From AP-15 sp963701815 (GTDB lineage: Bacteria > Pseudomonadota > Alphaproteobacteria > ATCC43930 > CGMCC-115725): a stretch of DNA of 64,000 bases. Below, in pieces: positions 34,937-44,877 of this stretch. Each line of letters starts with the position of its first letter. Position 1 is the first letter of the stretch. A program made the position numbers and the translations under genes. Below the pieces are notes generated by a model. That model was given only the letters and a program-made list of their open reading frames with translations. It was not told where the DNA came from and searched no databases. The stretch spans positions 124,001 to 188,000 of the forward strand of contig CAVPBN010000046.1 in the NCBI GenBank assembly GCA_963701815.1, written 5' to 3'.

Positions 34937-36007
34937 TTATGACCGGCGAAATTTTTTGCCGTGACCGATCAATCCTTGGCGCGGCAGATGCACCCCTTTG
35001 CCGGAGTCGGCGACGACCCGTCCGATCGGGTGCGCCCGACGGCCGTGGCGGGCCAGGATCGACAGCACGCGGTCGCAATCGGCGGCGGCAGCGAGGACGC
35101 AGAAGCCGATCCCCATATTGTAAACCTCGAACATTTCCGCGTCGTCGACGGTGCCGTGCTGCTGGATCAGCCGAAATATCGGCGGTACCGGCGGCAGATC
35201 GTCGATCTCGAACCCGACATCGGCGTCGACCCGCGGCAGGTTCAGCAATCCGTCACCGGTGATGTTGATCAACGCCTTGACCTGCGGCACCCGCTCGATG
35301 ATCTCGACGATTTCGGGCACGTAGATCAGGGTCGGGCGCAGCAATTCCTCGCCGAGCGGTACGCCCAGTTCGGGGCAGACATGGCCGAGCGGCAGCCGGG
35401 CCTGCTCGAGCAGAACATGCCGCGCCAAGGTCAGGCCATTGCTGTGGATGCCGCTGCTTTCAAGCCCGATCACGACATCGCCCGGCACCAGATCGCGGCC
35501 GGTGACGATACGATCGAGCGGCACCAAGCCGACCGCCATCCCGATCAGGTCGAAGCCGCGGATCACGTCCTTCAACTGCGATATCTCGCCGCCGGAGATC
35601 GAGATCCCGGCCTGCCGGGCGCCCTCGGCGAGACCGATCGCCAACGCCCCGAGCATCGCTGCATCGGCCTTCTCGACCGCTATGTAGTCGACCATCGAGA
35701 CCGGCCGCGCACCGACGCAGATCACGTCATTGACATTCATCGCCACGCAATCGATGCCGATCGTGTCGTAACGGTTCATCATCTGCGCGATAATCGATTT
35801 CGACCCGACCCCATCGGTGCAGATGGCAAGACCGATGCCGCCGATATCGATCACATTGGCGAAATAGCCGATCTCCAACTTGACTGTGCCGACGCCGTCG
35901 CCGGACGGCCAGGTCCGTCTGATCGCCTCGACGATCCGGCGCAGCCCGGTTTCGGCCGCGGCGATGTCGACGCCGGCCGCCTGGTAGCGCGAGTCGGTTG
36001 CCTTCAT
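34937..36007 (-). CDS. purM: Phosphoribosylformylglycinamidine cyclo-ligase (AIR synthetase), divergent type
   Basis: 356 aa. Makes aminoimidazole ribotide in purine synthesis. Family marks: YQAAGVDIAAAETGLRRIV, ICTDGVGSK, DTIGIDCVAMNVND, ISGGEISQL and NMGIGFCVLA. Several blocks (MVDYIAVEKADAAMLGALA, VTGRDLVPGDVVIGLESSG) are closer to the archaeal or thermophile-like PurM form than to the usual alphaproteobacterial PurM, and the usual neighbour purN is missing. It may therefore be a second or transferred copy. ATG 36007 is preferred over an upstream in-frame start at 36061. It diverges from the TauD-type gene. Confidence 0.82.
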   Translation of the reverse strand: MKATDSRYQAAGVDIAAAETGLRRIVEAIRRTWPSGDGVGTVKLEIGYFANVIDIGGIGLAICTDGVGSKSIIAQMMNRYDTIGIDCVAMNVNDVICVGARPVSMVDYIAVEKADAAMLGALAIGLAEGARQAGISISGGEISQLKDVIRGFDLIGMAVGLVPLDRIVTGRDLVPGDVVIGLESSGIHSNGLTLARHVLLEQARLPLGHVCPELGVPLGEELLRPTLIYVPEIVEIIERVPQVKALINITGDGLLNLPRVDADVGFEIDDLPPVPPIFRLIQQHGTVDDAEMFEVYNMGIGFCVLAAAADCDRVLSILARHGRRAHPIGRVVADSGKGVHLPRQGLIGHGKKFRRS

Positions 36008-36141
36008 CGCAGCACTCCGAGTGGATTGCGGATCTGTCGCATCGTCGCGCCGGTCAGCCATGCCCGATCCGACGAATGCCTGATTAGACGAATCGAACCT
36101 GACCGCCTACACTGATGGTGGGAATAAAGACGGAGATGCCG

Positions 36142-36990
36142 ATGACAAATTCGCCTCAGATACGCCCGCTCGGCGAAGCCCTCGGCGCCGAGGCGATCGG
36201 CGTCGACCTGGCCCGGACGCTCGACGACGATACCTTTGCATGGATCAATGAGGCTTTTGCCGAGCATCCGGTGCTGGTGTTCCGCAACCAGCATCTCGAT
36301 GCGGGGGATATCGCCGCGTTCGGCCGGCGCTTCGGCATCCCGCGCAAGCACTCGCTGGTCGGCTATCGCCATCCGGAGCACCCGGAGGTGTCCTGGCTCC
36401 GCAATGTCGACGAGGCCGGCAAGATCGACTGGTACGGCGTCAAGCGCGCCACCGATTGGCATACCGACTCGACCTACGAGGAGGAGCTGCCGTTGCTCGC
36501 CATGCTGCACGCGCTCGAAGTGCCGGCGACGAGGGGCGGGACGATGTTCGCCGATATGCGCGCCGCCTACGACGCGCTGCCGGAGGCGACCAAAGAACGG
36601 CTCGCCGGTCTGGTCGGGCTGCACGGCCGCACCGACGGTCCTGCAGGCACGCGACTTTATACGCCCGACGAGGGCAAGCGGATGACCGACAAGACTTATC
36701 TCGAGCAGCGCCGCCCGGCGGTCGTGGCGCATCCGGTGACCGGTCGCCCGATCCTGTTCGTCAACCCGATGCATGTGCACGGTTTCGACGGGATGGACCA
36801 TGACGAGGCTTGGCGGCTGATCGAGGATCTCGCCGCCCACGCCACCCAGGACCGCTTTGTCTATTATCATTCTTGGCAGGTCGGTGACCTGCTGATCTGG
36901 GACGAACGGGCGACGATGCACCGCGGCGCCGGCGATTATCACCCCGAGGAACGCCGCGTCATGCTGCGTACGATCGTCTACCCGAATTGA
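36142..36990 (+). CDS. TauD/TfdA family Fe(II)/2-oxoglutarate-dependent dioxygenase
   Basis: 282 aa. The facial triad is visible as WHTDST (His and Asp) and the distal His in ERATMHRGAGDY. The 2-oxoglutarate-binding Arg lies in RRVMLRTIVYPN. Similar enzymes oxidise taurine, 2,4-D and other sulfonates or aryloxy acids; the substrate here is unknown. In-frame ATGs at 36136 and 36142 are both possible. It sits in the 24-41 kb accessory stretch rich in oxidative enzymes and transporters. A GC-rich inverted repeat follows its stop. Confidence 0.87.
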   Translation: MTNSPQIRPLGEALGAEAIGVDLARTLDDDTFAWINEAFAEHPVLVFRNQHLDAGDIAAFGRRFGIPRKHSLVGYRHPEHPEVSWLRNVDEAGKIDWYGVKRATDWHTDSTYEEELPLLAMLHALEVPATRGGTMFADMRAAYDALPEATKERLAGLVGLHGRTDGPAGTRLYTPDEGKRMTDKTYLEQRRPAVVAHPVTGRPILFVNPMHVHGFDGMDHDEAWRLIEDLAAHATQDRFVYYHSWQVGDLLIWDERATMHRGAGDYHPEERRVMLRTIVYPN

Positions 36991-36993
36991 TGC

Positions 36994-37038
36994 CCGGCGG
37001 CCGCGGCGTCCCGTTTCGGCCGACGGCCGCACCGCCGG
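36994..37038 (+). terminator. GC-rich inverted repeat after the TauD-type gene
   Basis: CCGGCGG at 36994-37000 is the exact complement of CCGCCGG at 37032-37038, with partial pairing inside. It begins 3 nt after the stop codon. No T-run follows, so termination here would be weak or Rho-assisted. Confidence 0.35.
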
Positions 37039-37180
37039 AGCCGGCATGACGATCATGTGTAGCGCATCGGGCTGAATCCAGCGCACAGCGGGGCCGTCAG
37101 GCGGAACTCCCCTCGCCCTGCGGCAACGGCGGCGCACAATTCGCCAAAGCCGGCCCTTGCCAGTTCCGGCCGACAAGCCT

Positions 37181-39040
37181 ATGCGCTCGCGGGTGGCTGA
37201 GATCGCACCTGCCGGCGAGCGAGAACAAGACGACGACGACGCCGGCGCGCGTCGCGCTGCGGCCCGGCTGCGCGACAGCGACTTGTTCCTTCTGGCGCTC
37301 GCGCTGGGCGCCGGCGTCGCGGCCGGTCTCTGCGTGATCGGCATCGATCTGCTGCTCGATCTGGTGCGGCACTGGGCTTTCGGGATACCGTCGCGGGGGC
37401 ATTTGAGCGACGCCGCCGCTCTTGCCCCGGCCCGGGTGCTGCTGATGCCGGTCCTTGGCGGCCTGTTGGTAGGGCTCGCTACCTTCCTGCTGCGCCGTTG
37501 GCGCCCGCGCGAGGTGGTCGACGCGATCGAGGCGAATGCGCTGCTCGGCGGCCGGATGTCGGTCGGCGACAGTCTGGGGCTGGTCGGCGTAACTATTCTC
37601 TCGGGTGGCTTCGGAGCCTCGGTCGGTCTCGAAGCGGCGTACACTCAGCTCGGCGCGGCGCTGGCCTCGCGGCTCGGGCGCAGCGTCGAATTGCGCCGCG
37701 ACGACGTGCGCACGCTGGTCGGCTGCGGCGCCGCCGCGGCGATCGCGGCAGCCTTCAATGCGCCGCTGACCGGCGCCTTCTACGCCTTCGAGCTGATCAT
37801 CGGCAGCTACACGTTGCAAACCCTGGCGCCGGTCGGCATCGCCGCATTGACCGGCGCGCTGGTCGTCCGCGGTCTGGTCGGCTCCAATCCGATCTTTGTC
37901 GTCTGGCACGACATCGCCTTGCTGCCGTCCGATTATCTCGCCTTTTTTGCTCTCGGTCTGGCCTGCGCCGGGCTGGGCATTCTAGTCATGAAGGGGGTGA
38001 CCTCGACCGAGACGCTGTTCCGCGTGCAGGCGGTGCCGCGCTGGGCGCGGCCGGCGCTGGGCGGACTGATCCTCGGGGCCATCGCCTTGCCGTTTCCGCA
38101 GATCCTCGGCAGCGGTCATGGCGGCATCCTGAGCGAGTTGCATTCTCCGAGCACCGATTTGCCGTTTCTCGCCGGTCTGATCGTCGCCAAGATCATCGGT
38201 TCGGCGGTTTCGATCGGCGCCGGGTTTCGCGGCGGCATGTTCAGCTCGTCATTGTATCTCGGGAGCCTGTTCGGCAGCCTCGTCGGCGGGCTGCTGGCCC
38301 GGCTGGGGCCGCATCTGGCGGCCGATCCGCTCGTCTTTACCCTCGTCGGCATGGGTGCGGTGGCGGCGGCGATTGTCGGCGCGCCGGTGACGATGATCAT
38401 GCTGGTGCTCGAGACGACCGGCGATTTTTCGGCGACGATGGCGGTCATGGTGGGCGTCGTCACCGCCGGCTTCGCGGTGCGTCACTGGTTCGGCTATTCT
38501 TTCGCCACTTGGCGGTTTCATTTGCGCGGCATGGCGATCCGCAGCCCTGAGGATGTCGGCTGGATCAACGAGTTGCTGATCGGTCCGATGATGCGGCGCG
38601 ATCCAGCGGTCATCGCCGCGGAATTGCCGCTCGACGAGCTCAGCCGCCGGTTTCCGGCCGGCAGCGCCAAGCAGGTCTTTGTCGTCGACCACGATGGCGG
38701 CCTCTCGGGCGCCGTCGACCCGGCCGAGGCGGTCGGGCCGGACGTGAACGGAGATGGCAAGACCATCGGCGACCTGGTTACCGACTCGGTCGCTTTCCTG
38801 TTGCCCGGGGACGATCTGCGCACCGCACTCGACCGTTTCAGCGAGGCGGCGCAGGAGATTTTGCCGGTCATCGACAACCCCAACCACCGCCGCATCATCG
38901 GCTATCTGAGCGAAGCCTATGCGCTGCGCCGCTACGCGCACGAGCTCGAGCGCCATCGCGGCGCTCGACAGGATGATGCCGGCATCTTCAGCCCGGCGGC
39001 CGCGGACGCCGCTGCAACATCGCCGCGAAAAAATAACTGA
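37181..39040 (+). CDS. ClC-type chloride channel or antiporter with CBS domains, divergent filter motifs
   Basis: 619 aa. About ten to twelve membrane helices in the first 420 residues, then two CBS-like repeats (about 455-580). The fold-defining repeats are recognisable, for example GGFGASVGLEAAYTQLG and GFRGGMFSSSLYLG. The usual G(K/R)EGP motif reads GLEAAY here and GxFxP reads GMFSSS, so the gating glutamate is kept but both prolines are missing. Ion selectivity may therefore differ from classical ClC proteins. ATG 37181 (MRSRVAEIAPAG) is preferred; an upstream TTG is possible. No obvious operon partner. Confidence 0.83.
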   Translation: MRSRVAEIAPAGEREQDDDDAGARRAAARLRDSDLFLLALALGAGVAAGLCVIGIDLLLDLVRHWAFGIPSRGHLSDAAALAPARVLLMPVLGGLLVGLATFLLRRWRPREVVDAIEANALLGGRMSVGDSLGLVGVTILSGGFGASVGLEAAYTQLGAALASRLGRSVELRRDDVRTLVGCGAAAAIAAAFNAPLTGAFYAFELIIGSYTLQTLAPVGIAALTGALVVRGLVGSNPIFVVWHDIALLPSDYLAFFALGLACAGLGILVMKGVTSTETLFRVQAVPRWARPALGGLILGAIALPFPQILGSGHGGILSELHSPSTDLPFLAGLIVAKIIGSAVSIGAGFRGGMFSSSLYLGSLFGSLVGGLLARLGPHLAADPLVFTLVGMGAVAAAIVGAPVTMIMLVLETTGDFSATMAVMVGVVTAGFAVRHWFGYSFATWRFHLRGMAIRSPEDVGWINELLIGPMMRRDPAVIAAELPLDELSRRFPAGSAKQVFVVDHDGGLSGAVDPAEAVGPDVNGDGKTIGDLVTDSVAFLLPGDDLRTALDRFSEAAQEILPVIDNPNHRRIIGYLSEAYALRRYAHELERHRGARQDDAGIFSPAAADAAATSPRKNN

Positions 39041-39201
39041 AGCAGATTTGCATGGCTGCGCTACAATGAGCGCAATCCTGCCGGTTGCAGCTCGTGAATC
39101 GCGAACAGCGCTTGGCAACGCCGCCAGGAAGTTCTGTTGGCCGGCATCTGCGCCAAGCAGAAGCATGGTGCGGCCAAAGGTGGAGAGGAAGGGCTGAAAG
39201 T

Positions 39202-40299
<1,098 letters not shown>

Positions 40300-40653
40300 C
40301 CGCCCAACTCAAACAACCCGCCTGCGCCGGTGCGGGGCCCGTCATTGCGAGGCGCCGTTGGGCGTCGCGGCAATCTCGTCGCGGCGGAACCATGAACATC
40401 GAGATTGCTTCGCTGCGCTGGCAATGACGGGAACAGCCTGAATCTCGGGGCCCGGCCGGCACTGTGTTCGGGAACGGCTCGGGGCAGATCTCTCGCAAAT
40501 CCTCTCCTTGAACCGGTACACTCCCCCGAAACCCCTATCGCGCGGCGCTGGAAAGTTCGCTGCCGCCACAGGCGGCGAGCCGACCGCCGGCTGCGTTGAT
40601 GTCTGCGCATCGGCTCGGCGCGGGCGATTTGTCAAGATCGAGGGGAAGATGGA
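40300..40653. other. 354-nt intergenic stretch containing a palindromic repeat element
   Basis: Apart from the inverted-repeat element at 40341-40428, listed separately, I see no gene here. The last 30 nt before 40654 contain GAGGGGAAGATGGA, a usable ribosome-binding site for the SDR gene. Confidence 0.6.
40341..40428. repeat. Palindromic dispersed-repeat type element (GTCATTGC ... GCAATGAC)
   Basis: GTCATTGCGAGG at the left end and TGGCAATGAC at the right end form the outer arms (perfect over 8 bp, GTCATTGC at 40341-40348 and GCAATGAC at 40421-40428). CAATCTC at 40371-40377 and GAGATTG at 40401-40407 form a nested inner stem. The 88-bp layout closely resembles the short intergenic palindromes with ends GTCATTGCGAG found scattered in many proteobacterial genomes. 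Such elements are probably non-autonomous and mobilised in trans. It lies downstream of the ABC ATPase gene. Confidence 0.65.
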
Positions 40654-41409
40654 ATGACGCTCGACGGCATGGCGGCATTGGTCAGCGGGGCAGCCGGCGG
40701 GATCGGGCGGGCGATCACGCTCGCTTTCGCCGAGGCCGGGGCGGCGGTCGGATGCTGCGATATCGACATGGCGGGCGCGACCGAGACGGCGCGGCTGGTC
40801 GCCGATCAGGGCGGCCGCGCCATCGCGCGGCATTGCGACGTCGCCGACGAGGGCGAAACGCTCGCGGCTGCGGCGGCAACCCGCGACGCCTACGGCCGGC
40901 TCGATATCCTGGTCAGCGGCGCCGCCCCGCACGACGTCGGCGGAACCGTGTTGGAGACCGCGCTTGCGGAATGGGAACGGGTGCTGGCGGTGAACCTGAC
41001 CGGCTCTTTTCTGCTCAGCCGCGCGGTATTGCCGGCGATGATCGCCGGCGGCGGCGGCTCGATCATCCTGATCGCCTCTCAGCTCGGCCGCGTCGGCAGC
41101 GCCGGGCGGGCCGCCTATTGCGCGACCAAGGGCGCCTTGATCCAGCTCGCCAAGGTCATGGCCATCGACCATGCCGGGCAGAACATCCGGGTCAACACCT
41201 TGTCGCCGGGCGCGGTCGAAACCGAGCGGCTGCTGCGCCGCTACGGCAGCTACGAGGCGGCGCGTCAGGCGATCGCCGCCAAGCACCTGACCAACCGGCT
41301 CGGCCAACCGCAGGAAATCGCAGCAGCCGCGGTATTTCTCGCAAGCCCCGCCGCCAGCTTCGTGACCGGCAGCGACCTCCTCGTCGACGGCGGCTACACC
41401 GCGATCTGA
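40654..41409 (+). CDS. Short-chain dehydrogenase/reductase
   Basis: 251 aa classical SDR. Cofactor motif SGAAGGIGRAI, DIDMAG after the second strand (an Asp, favouring NAD over NADP), catalytic Ser in IILIASQLG, and YxxxK as YCATKGALIQLAK. The C-terminus LLVDGGYTAI is family-typical. The substrate is unknown. It closes the accessory stretch and converges on carD with a 109-nt gap. Confidence 0.9.
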   Translation: MTLDGMAALVSGAAGGIGRAITLAFAEAGAAVGCCDIDMAGATETARLVADQGGRAIARHCDVADEGETLAAAAATRDAYGRLDILVSGAAPHDVGGTVLETALAEWERVLAVNLTGSFLLSRAVLPAMIAGGGGSIILIASQLGRVGSAGRAAYCATKGALIQLAKVMAIDHAGQNIRVNTLSPGAVETERLLRRYGSYEAARQAIAAKHLTNRLGQPQEIAAAAVFLASPAASFVTGSDLLVDGGYTAI

Positions 41410-41518
41410 GATCCCTGGGTCGCTTCAAACCAAGAGGGGCCGATAAATTTGGGTCCGATCCGGTGGCGTTCGCCTTGCCCCGCCAACCTCCCGACCCGCC
41501 GCCGATTTGCTCTGCCGT

Positions 41519-42016
41519 TCAGGCCGTCAGCAACTGCTCGACACGCTGGGTGGCGGTGATCTCGTCGATCCTCTCCACCGCGGCGAATTCGCGGACCAGA
41601 CGGTCGAGCGCCGCCTGATAGATCTGCCGCTCGCTGTAAGACTGCTCCGGTTGCCCGGTATTGCGATAGAGGTCGCGGACGACTTCGGCGATCGAAGCCG
41701 GGTCTCCGGAAGCAATCTTGGCCTGATATTCCTGAGCGCGGCGGCTCCACATCGTCCGCTTGGCGCGCGAGCGGCCGCGCAGCTTCGCCAACGCCTCGTC
41801 CATCTCCTTGCGGCTCGACAGCTTGCGCAGTCCCGATCCTTTCGCTTTTCCGAGCGGGACCCGGAGGGTCATCCGGTCCTTGTCGAAATGCACGACAAAG
41901 ACACTGAGCGTAAGCCCGGCGATTTCCTGGATCTCGATGCCGGTGATCTTGCCGACCCCGTGGGTGGGGTAGACGACAAGATCACCCGTAGCAAAAATTA
42001 TCTTATCCAACGACAT
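41519..42016 (-). CDS. carD: CarD family transcriptional regulator
   Basis: 165 aa. The N-terminal RNA-polymerase-interacting (CarD_CdnL_TRCF) domain starts FATGDLVVYPTHGVGKITGI. The C-terminal helical DNA-binding domain contains KRTMWSRRAQEYQAKIASGD and VVRDLYRN. CarD stabilises open promoter complexes, especially at rRNA promoters. ATG 42016 is used; a TTG two codons upstream is in frame. It belongs to the conserved alphaproteobacterial neighbourhood of fdxA, an S4 protein and a Suv3-like helicase. Confidence 0.94.
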   Translation of the reverse strand: MSLDKIIFATGDLVVYPTHGVGKITGIEIQEIAGLTLSVFVVHFDKDRMTLRVPLGKAKGSGLRKLSSRKEMDEALAKLRGRSRAKRTMWSRRAQEYQAKIASGDPASIAEVVRDLYRNTGQPEQSYSERQIYQAALDRLVREFAAVERIDEITATQRVEQLLTA

Positions 42017-42241
42017 GTTCAATCTCTCACGCTCTATCCGAGTATCGCTTGCGAACTATTCAACCAAACGCCGTAGTGCGCTGGAGAATGTTTTACCCCT
42101 CAATGGAGGAGCAGGCTATCGGACCAATAACACCGCTACCACAATACCATGAAAATCCTGCCGAAAGCCAGCGGGAGTGATGTGGAGTGACGCGGGTCGG
42201 CGATCGCGTGCGGGCCGGCCAGCAGCGATTTCATGATCCTC

Positions 42242-42583
42242 TCAGCTCGCGGTCCCGCCAGGGTTTGGGCTGAAATATTTATCGAATTTCTCGGTTGCAT
42301 CCTTAAAGTCGTCGGCGTCGGCTGGTGGAGCTTTTTTACGAGTAATATTGGGCCAAGTCGTCGCGTATTGCCGGTTCATCTCAACCCATTTTTCGGCCTG
42401 GGTCTCGCTGTCGGGGATGATCGCTTCGATCGGGCATTCGGGCTCGCAAACCCCGCAATCGATGCATTCGTCCGGATGTATCACCAGCATGTTCTCACCC
42501 TCGTAGAAGCAGTCGACCGGACAGACCTCTACGCAATCCATGTATTTGCAGCGGATGCAGGCTTCGGTGACGACGTAGGTCAT
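42242..42583 (-). CDS. fdxA: 7Fe ferredoxin (FdxA)
   Basis: 113 aa. Cluster ligands lie in EACIRCKYMDCVEVCPVDCF and IDCGVCEPECPIEAI, the pattern of one 3Fe-4S and one 4Fe-4S cluster. The C-terminal extension (EKWVEMNRQYATTWPNITRK) is typical of FdxA. ATG 42583 gives MTYVVTEACI; upstream extension is not supported. It lies 28 nt downstream of the TerB-like gene and upstream of carD on the same strand, with a 225-nt gap to carD. Confidence 0.95.
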   Translation of the reverse strand: MTYVVTEACIRCKYMDCVEVCPVDCFYEGENMLVIHPDECIDCGVCEPECPIEAIIPDSETQAEKWVEMNRQYATTWPNITRKKAPPADADDFKDATEKFDKYFSPNPGGTAS

Positions 42584-42611
42584 AACGGCGGTCTCTTCTC
42601 CTGGGCTGCGA

Positions 42612-43097
42612 CTATCGGCCGGGATGCGGCGAATCAGATCGTTCATCGAGCCCGAGCCGTCCAAGCACGCGGCGGCGAGCCATGCCGCGCTCGCGGTCGG
42701 GCACATAGACGAGCCCGCCGACTCGACGCAGCAGGCTGTCCTCGTATTGATCGAGCGCACCATCGGCGTAGGCGACTTCCCACAACATCTCGATCAACTC
42801 GACCCGCTGCTCGGACGATAGCCGCGCATTGATGATGCGAGTGAAACGGAACAGTTCGGCGGCCCGCAACGCCTCGCCCTCGGCGGCGTCGAGCAGCGTG
42901 TGCGCTTCTTCGGGCGTGAGGCTGAACCGGGTTTCGACGAGCCTGGCGATGACGACCCGCTCGCTGTCGTCGAAATGGTCGTCGCTGTACGCCGCCTCCA
43001 CCAAAAGTGCGGCCAGGGCAAGCTGAAGCTCGTCCCGTCCGGCGGCTGCTCTCCCACCCGAAGCGCCGGTCAACCACCCGAGAATGCCGTCGATCAT
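42612..43097 (-). CDS. TerB-like (tellurite resistance B family) protein
   Basis: 161 aa soluble alpha-helical protein. The TerB core is visible as LALAALLVEAAYSDDHFDDS, an acidic possible metal-binding segment, followed by LTPEEAHTLLDAAEG and VAYADGALDQYEDSLLRRVG with a second acidic repeat. Many alphaproteobacteria have such a gene next to fdxA. The function is unknown, and tellurite resistance should not be assumed. ATG 43097 (MIDGILGWLTGASGG). Confidence 0.8.
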   Translation of the reverse strand: MIDGILGWLTGASGGRAAAGRDELQLALAALLVEAAYSDDHFDDSERVVIARLVETRFSLTPEEAHTLLDAAEGEALRAAELFRFTRIINARLSSEQRVELIEMLWEVAYADGALDQYEDSLLRRVGGLVYVPDRERGMARRRVLGRLGLDERSDSPHPGR

Positions 43098-43253
43098 GAC
43101 GCTGTGCCTAACATGCCGATTGCGCGCCGGGCAACCCCACGCGATTTGGGGATTTCTCGGCGAACGGGTCAATTGCGGCGACACGACCGGAAATGAACCT
43201 CTCGGCCATCCGTTGTCTCTCAACTCGACATCATCGGGGTACAGGACGCGATC

Positions 43254-44417
43254 GTGGGCAAACGCGGCAAGATCATCGTTCTCCACTTTGCCGGGCAGAT
43301 GCCGTTGGCCGGGATCGCCTGGCAGGCGATGCACTATCTGCTCGGGTTGCAGCGGTTGGGCTGGGAGGTCTGGTATATCGAGGATGGCGGGGCCAACCCC
43401 TATGATCCGCGCATCAGCAGCGTCGCCATGGGCTGCGAGTACAACGTCGCCTATCTGCGACGCGTCATGGAGCGCTATGGGCTGGGCGGGCGCTGGGCCT
43501 ATTGGGATGCGATTCATGATCTGCATCACGGGCTGCCGCGCGAGCGGGTGCGGGCGCTCTACGCCGAGGCGGACGCGCTGATCAATCTGTGCGGCGCCAC
43601 CCGGCTGCGCGACGAGCATATGGCCTGCCCGGTTCGCATCATGATCGACACCGATCCGATCTACGAGCAGATCAAATATGCCCTCGCCGATCCGGCGGCG
43701 CGCGCCTATCTCGGCGCGCACACTCATTTCTTCACCTACGGCGAGAACCTCGGCGCCGCCGATTGCCCGATACCGCTGAGCGGTCTGCCGTGGCGTCCAA
43801 CCCGGCCGCCGGTCGAGCCCGGGCTGTGGCCGCCGGCGAACGATGTACCGGCCTGCTTTACCACCATCGCCACCTGGGAGAACAAGGGCAAGGACATCGA
43901 CTTTGCCGGGAGCCGCTATGTCTGGTCGAAGCATGCGAATTTTCTCCGGTTTCTCGATTTGCCGCGACGCCGGCCGGCGACCTGTTTCGAGATCGCGATG
44001 CAGCCGCCCGACGAGGCGGTGCGCCTGACCGTCGAGTCGGGCGGCTGGCATATCGCCGATCCGCTGCCGATTTCCGCCGATATGGCGCGTTATGCCGATT
44101 TCATCGCCGGTTCGCGCGGCGAGTTTACCGTCGCCAAAGACATCTATGTCCGGCCCAACAGCGGCTGGTTCAGCGACCGCAGCGCCTGCTACCTCGCGGC
44201 CGGCCGGCCGGTGGTGACGATGCGCACCGGTTTCAGCAAATTCTACCCCGTCGGACGCGGTCTGTTCGAATACGCCACAGCCGACGAGGCGGTTGCCGCG
44301 ATCGATGCGGTCGCCGCCGATTACCGCCTCCACAGCCGCGCGGCGCGCGCGCTCGCCGTCGAATATTTTGCCGCCGATCGGGTCCTGGGTGCGCTGTTGG
44401 CAGCGGCCGGGCTGTGA
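43254..44417 (+). CDS. Possible glycosyltransferase, unknown family
   Basis: 387 aa soluble protein with two Rossmann-like halves. The start IIVLHFAGQMPLAGIAWQAM and LLGLQRLGWEVWYIEDGG resemble GT-B enzymes, with an N-terminal acceptor domain. The C-terminal half, GWFSDRSACYLAAGRPVVTM followed by FSKFYPVGRGLFEYATADEA, matches the donor-binding end of GT4-like enzymes. I cannot assign a named family. It is inserted on the plus strand inside the otherwise minus-strand helicase-S4-TerB-fdxA-carD neighbourhood. GTG 43254 is the likely start. Confidence 0.6.
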   Translation: MGKRGKIIVLHFAGQMPLAGIAWQAMHYLLGLQRLGWEVWYIEDGGANPYDPRISSVAMGCEYNVAYLRRVMERYGLGGRWAYWDAIHDLHHGLPRERVRALYAEADALINLCGATRLRDEHMACPVRIMIDTDPIYEQIKYALADPAARAYLGAHTHFFTYGENLGAADCPIPLSGLPWRPTRPPVEPGLWPPANDVPACFTTIATWENKGKDIDFAGSRYVWSKHANFLRFLDLPRRRPATCFEIAMQPPDEAVRLTVESGGWHIADPLPISADMARYADFIAGSRGEFTVAKDIYVRPNSGWFSDRSACYLAAGRPVVTMRTGFSKFYPVGRGLFEYATADEAVAAIDAVAADYRLHSRAARALAVEYFAADRVLGALLAAAGL

Positions 44418-44460
44418 AATGACGCGACCGCAGCCGAACCGCCGGGAATTTTATCTTCGG

Positions 44461-44877
44461 TCAGTCCGATCGGTCGTCATCGGCATCGTCCGGCGGACCG
44501 TCGGCGAGCAGCGGCAGCCAGTCGTCGATGCCGGCGGCGAACGGATCGGGGGCGGCAATCTCCTCGTAGAGCGATCGTCCTTCGGCCGCCGGACCCCGGC
44601 GGGAGCCGAGCGCCCGCACCCTGACCAAGCGGCGGCGGGCCCCTTGCGGCACCGAGATTGCGTCGCCGATACGGATCGCGTGCTTGGCTTTGACCGCGCG
44701 CCCGTTGACCGCGACGGCGCCGGCAGCGCATAGGCCGGCGGCGCGCGAACGGCTCTTGGCGAGACGCGCAAACCAGAGCCATTGATCGACGCGCCGGCTC
44801 GCCGATTGCGGCGCGGCGCAGTCGAGTTCCGCGTCGTTGCCCGGAAGGGGATCGGCGGCGAAGCCGGCGGCGCTCAA
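44461..44877 (-). CDS. S4 RNA-binding domain protein (Hsp15-like)
   Basis: 138 aa. The S4 domain starts RRVDQWLWFARLAKSRSRAA and continues LCAAGAVAVNGRAVKAKHAI then RIGDAISV. Hsp15 relatives rescue stalled 50S subunits that carry nascent chains. The acidic C-terminus is not conserved. The start is probably TTG 44877, which overlaps the helicase stop as TTGA, the second such junction in the window. A much longer open frame upstream is antisense-like noise within the helicase region. Confidence 0.85.
   Translation of the reverse strand: MSAAGFAADPLPGNDAELDCAAPQSASRRVDQWLWFARLAKSRSRAAGLCAAGAVAVNGRAVKAKHAIRIGDAISVPQGARRRLVRVRALGSRRGPAAEGRSLYEEIAAPDPFAAGIDDWLPLLADGPPDDADDDRSD

Noticed and set aside
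42612..44333. 573-residue reading of the TerB-like protein
   Set aside because: Only the last 161 residues match the family; the rest is antisense to the glycosyltransferase-like gene.
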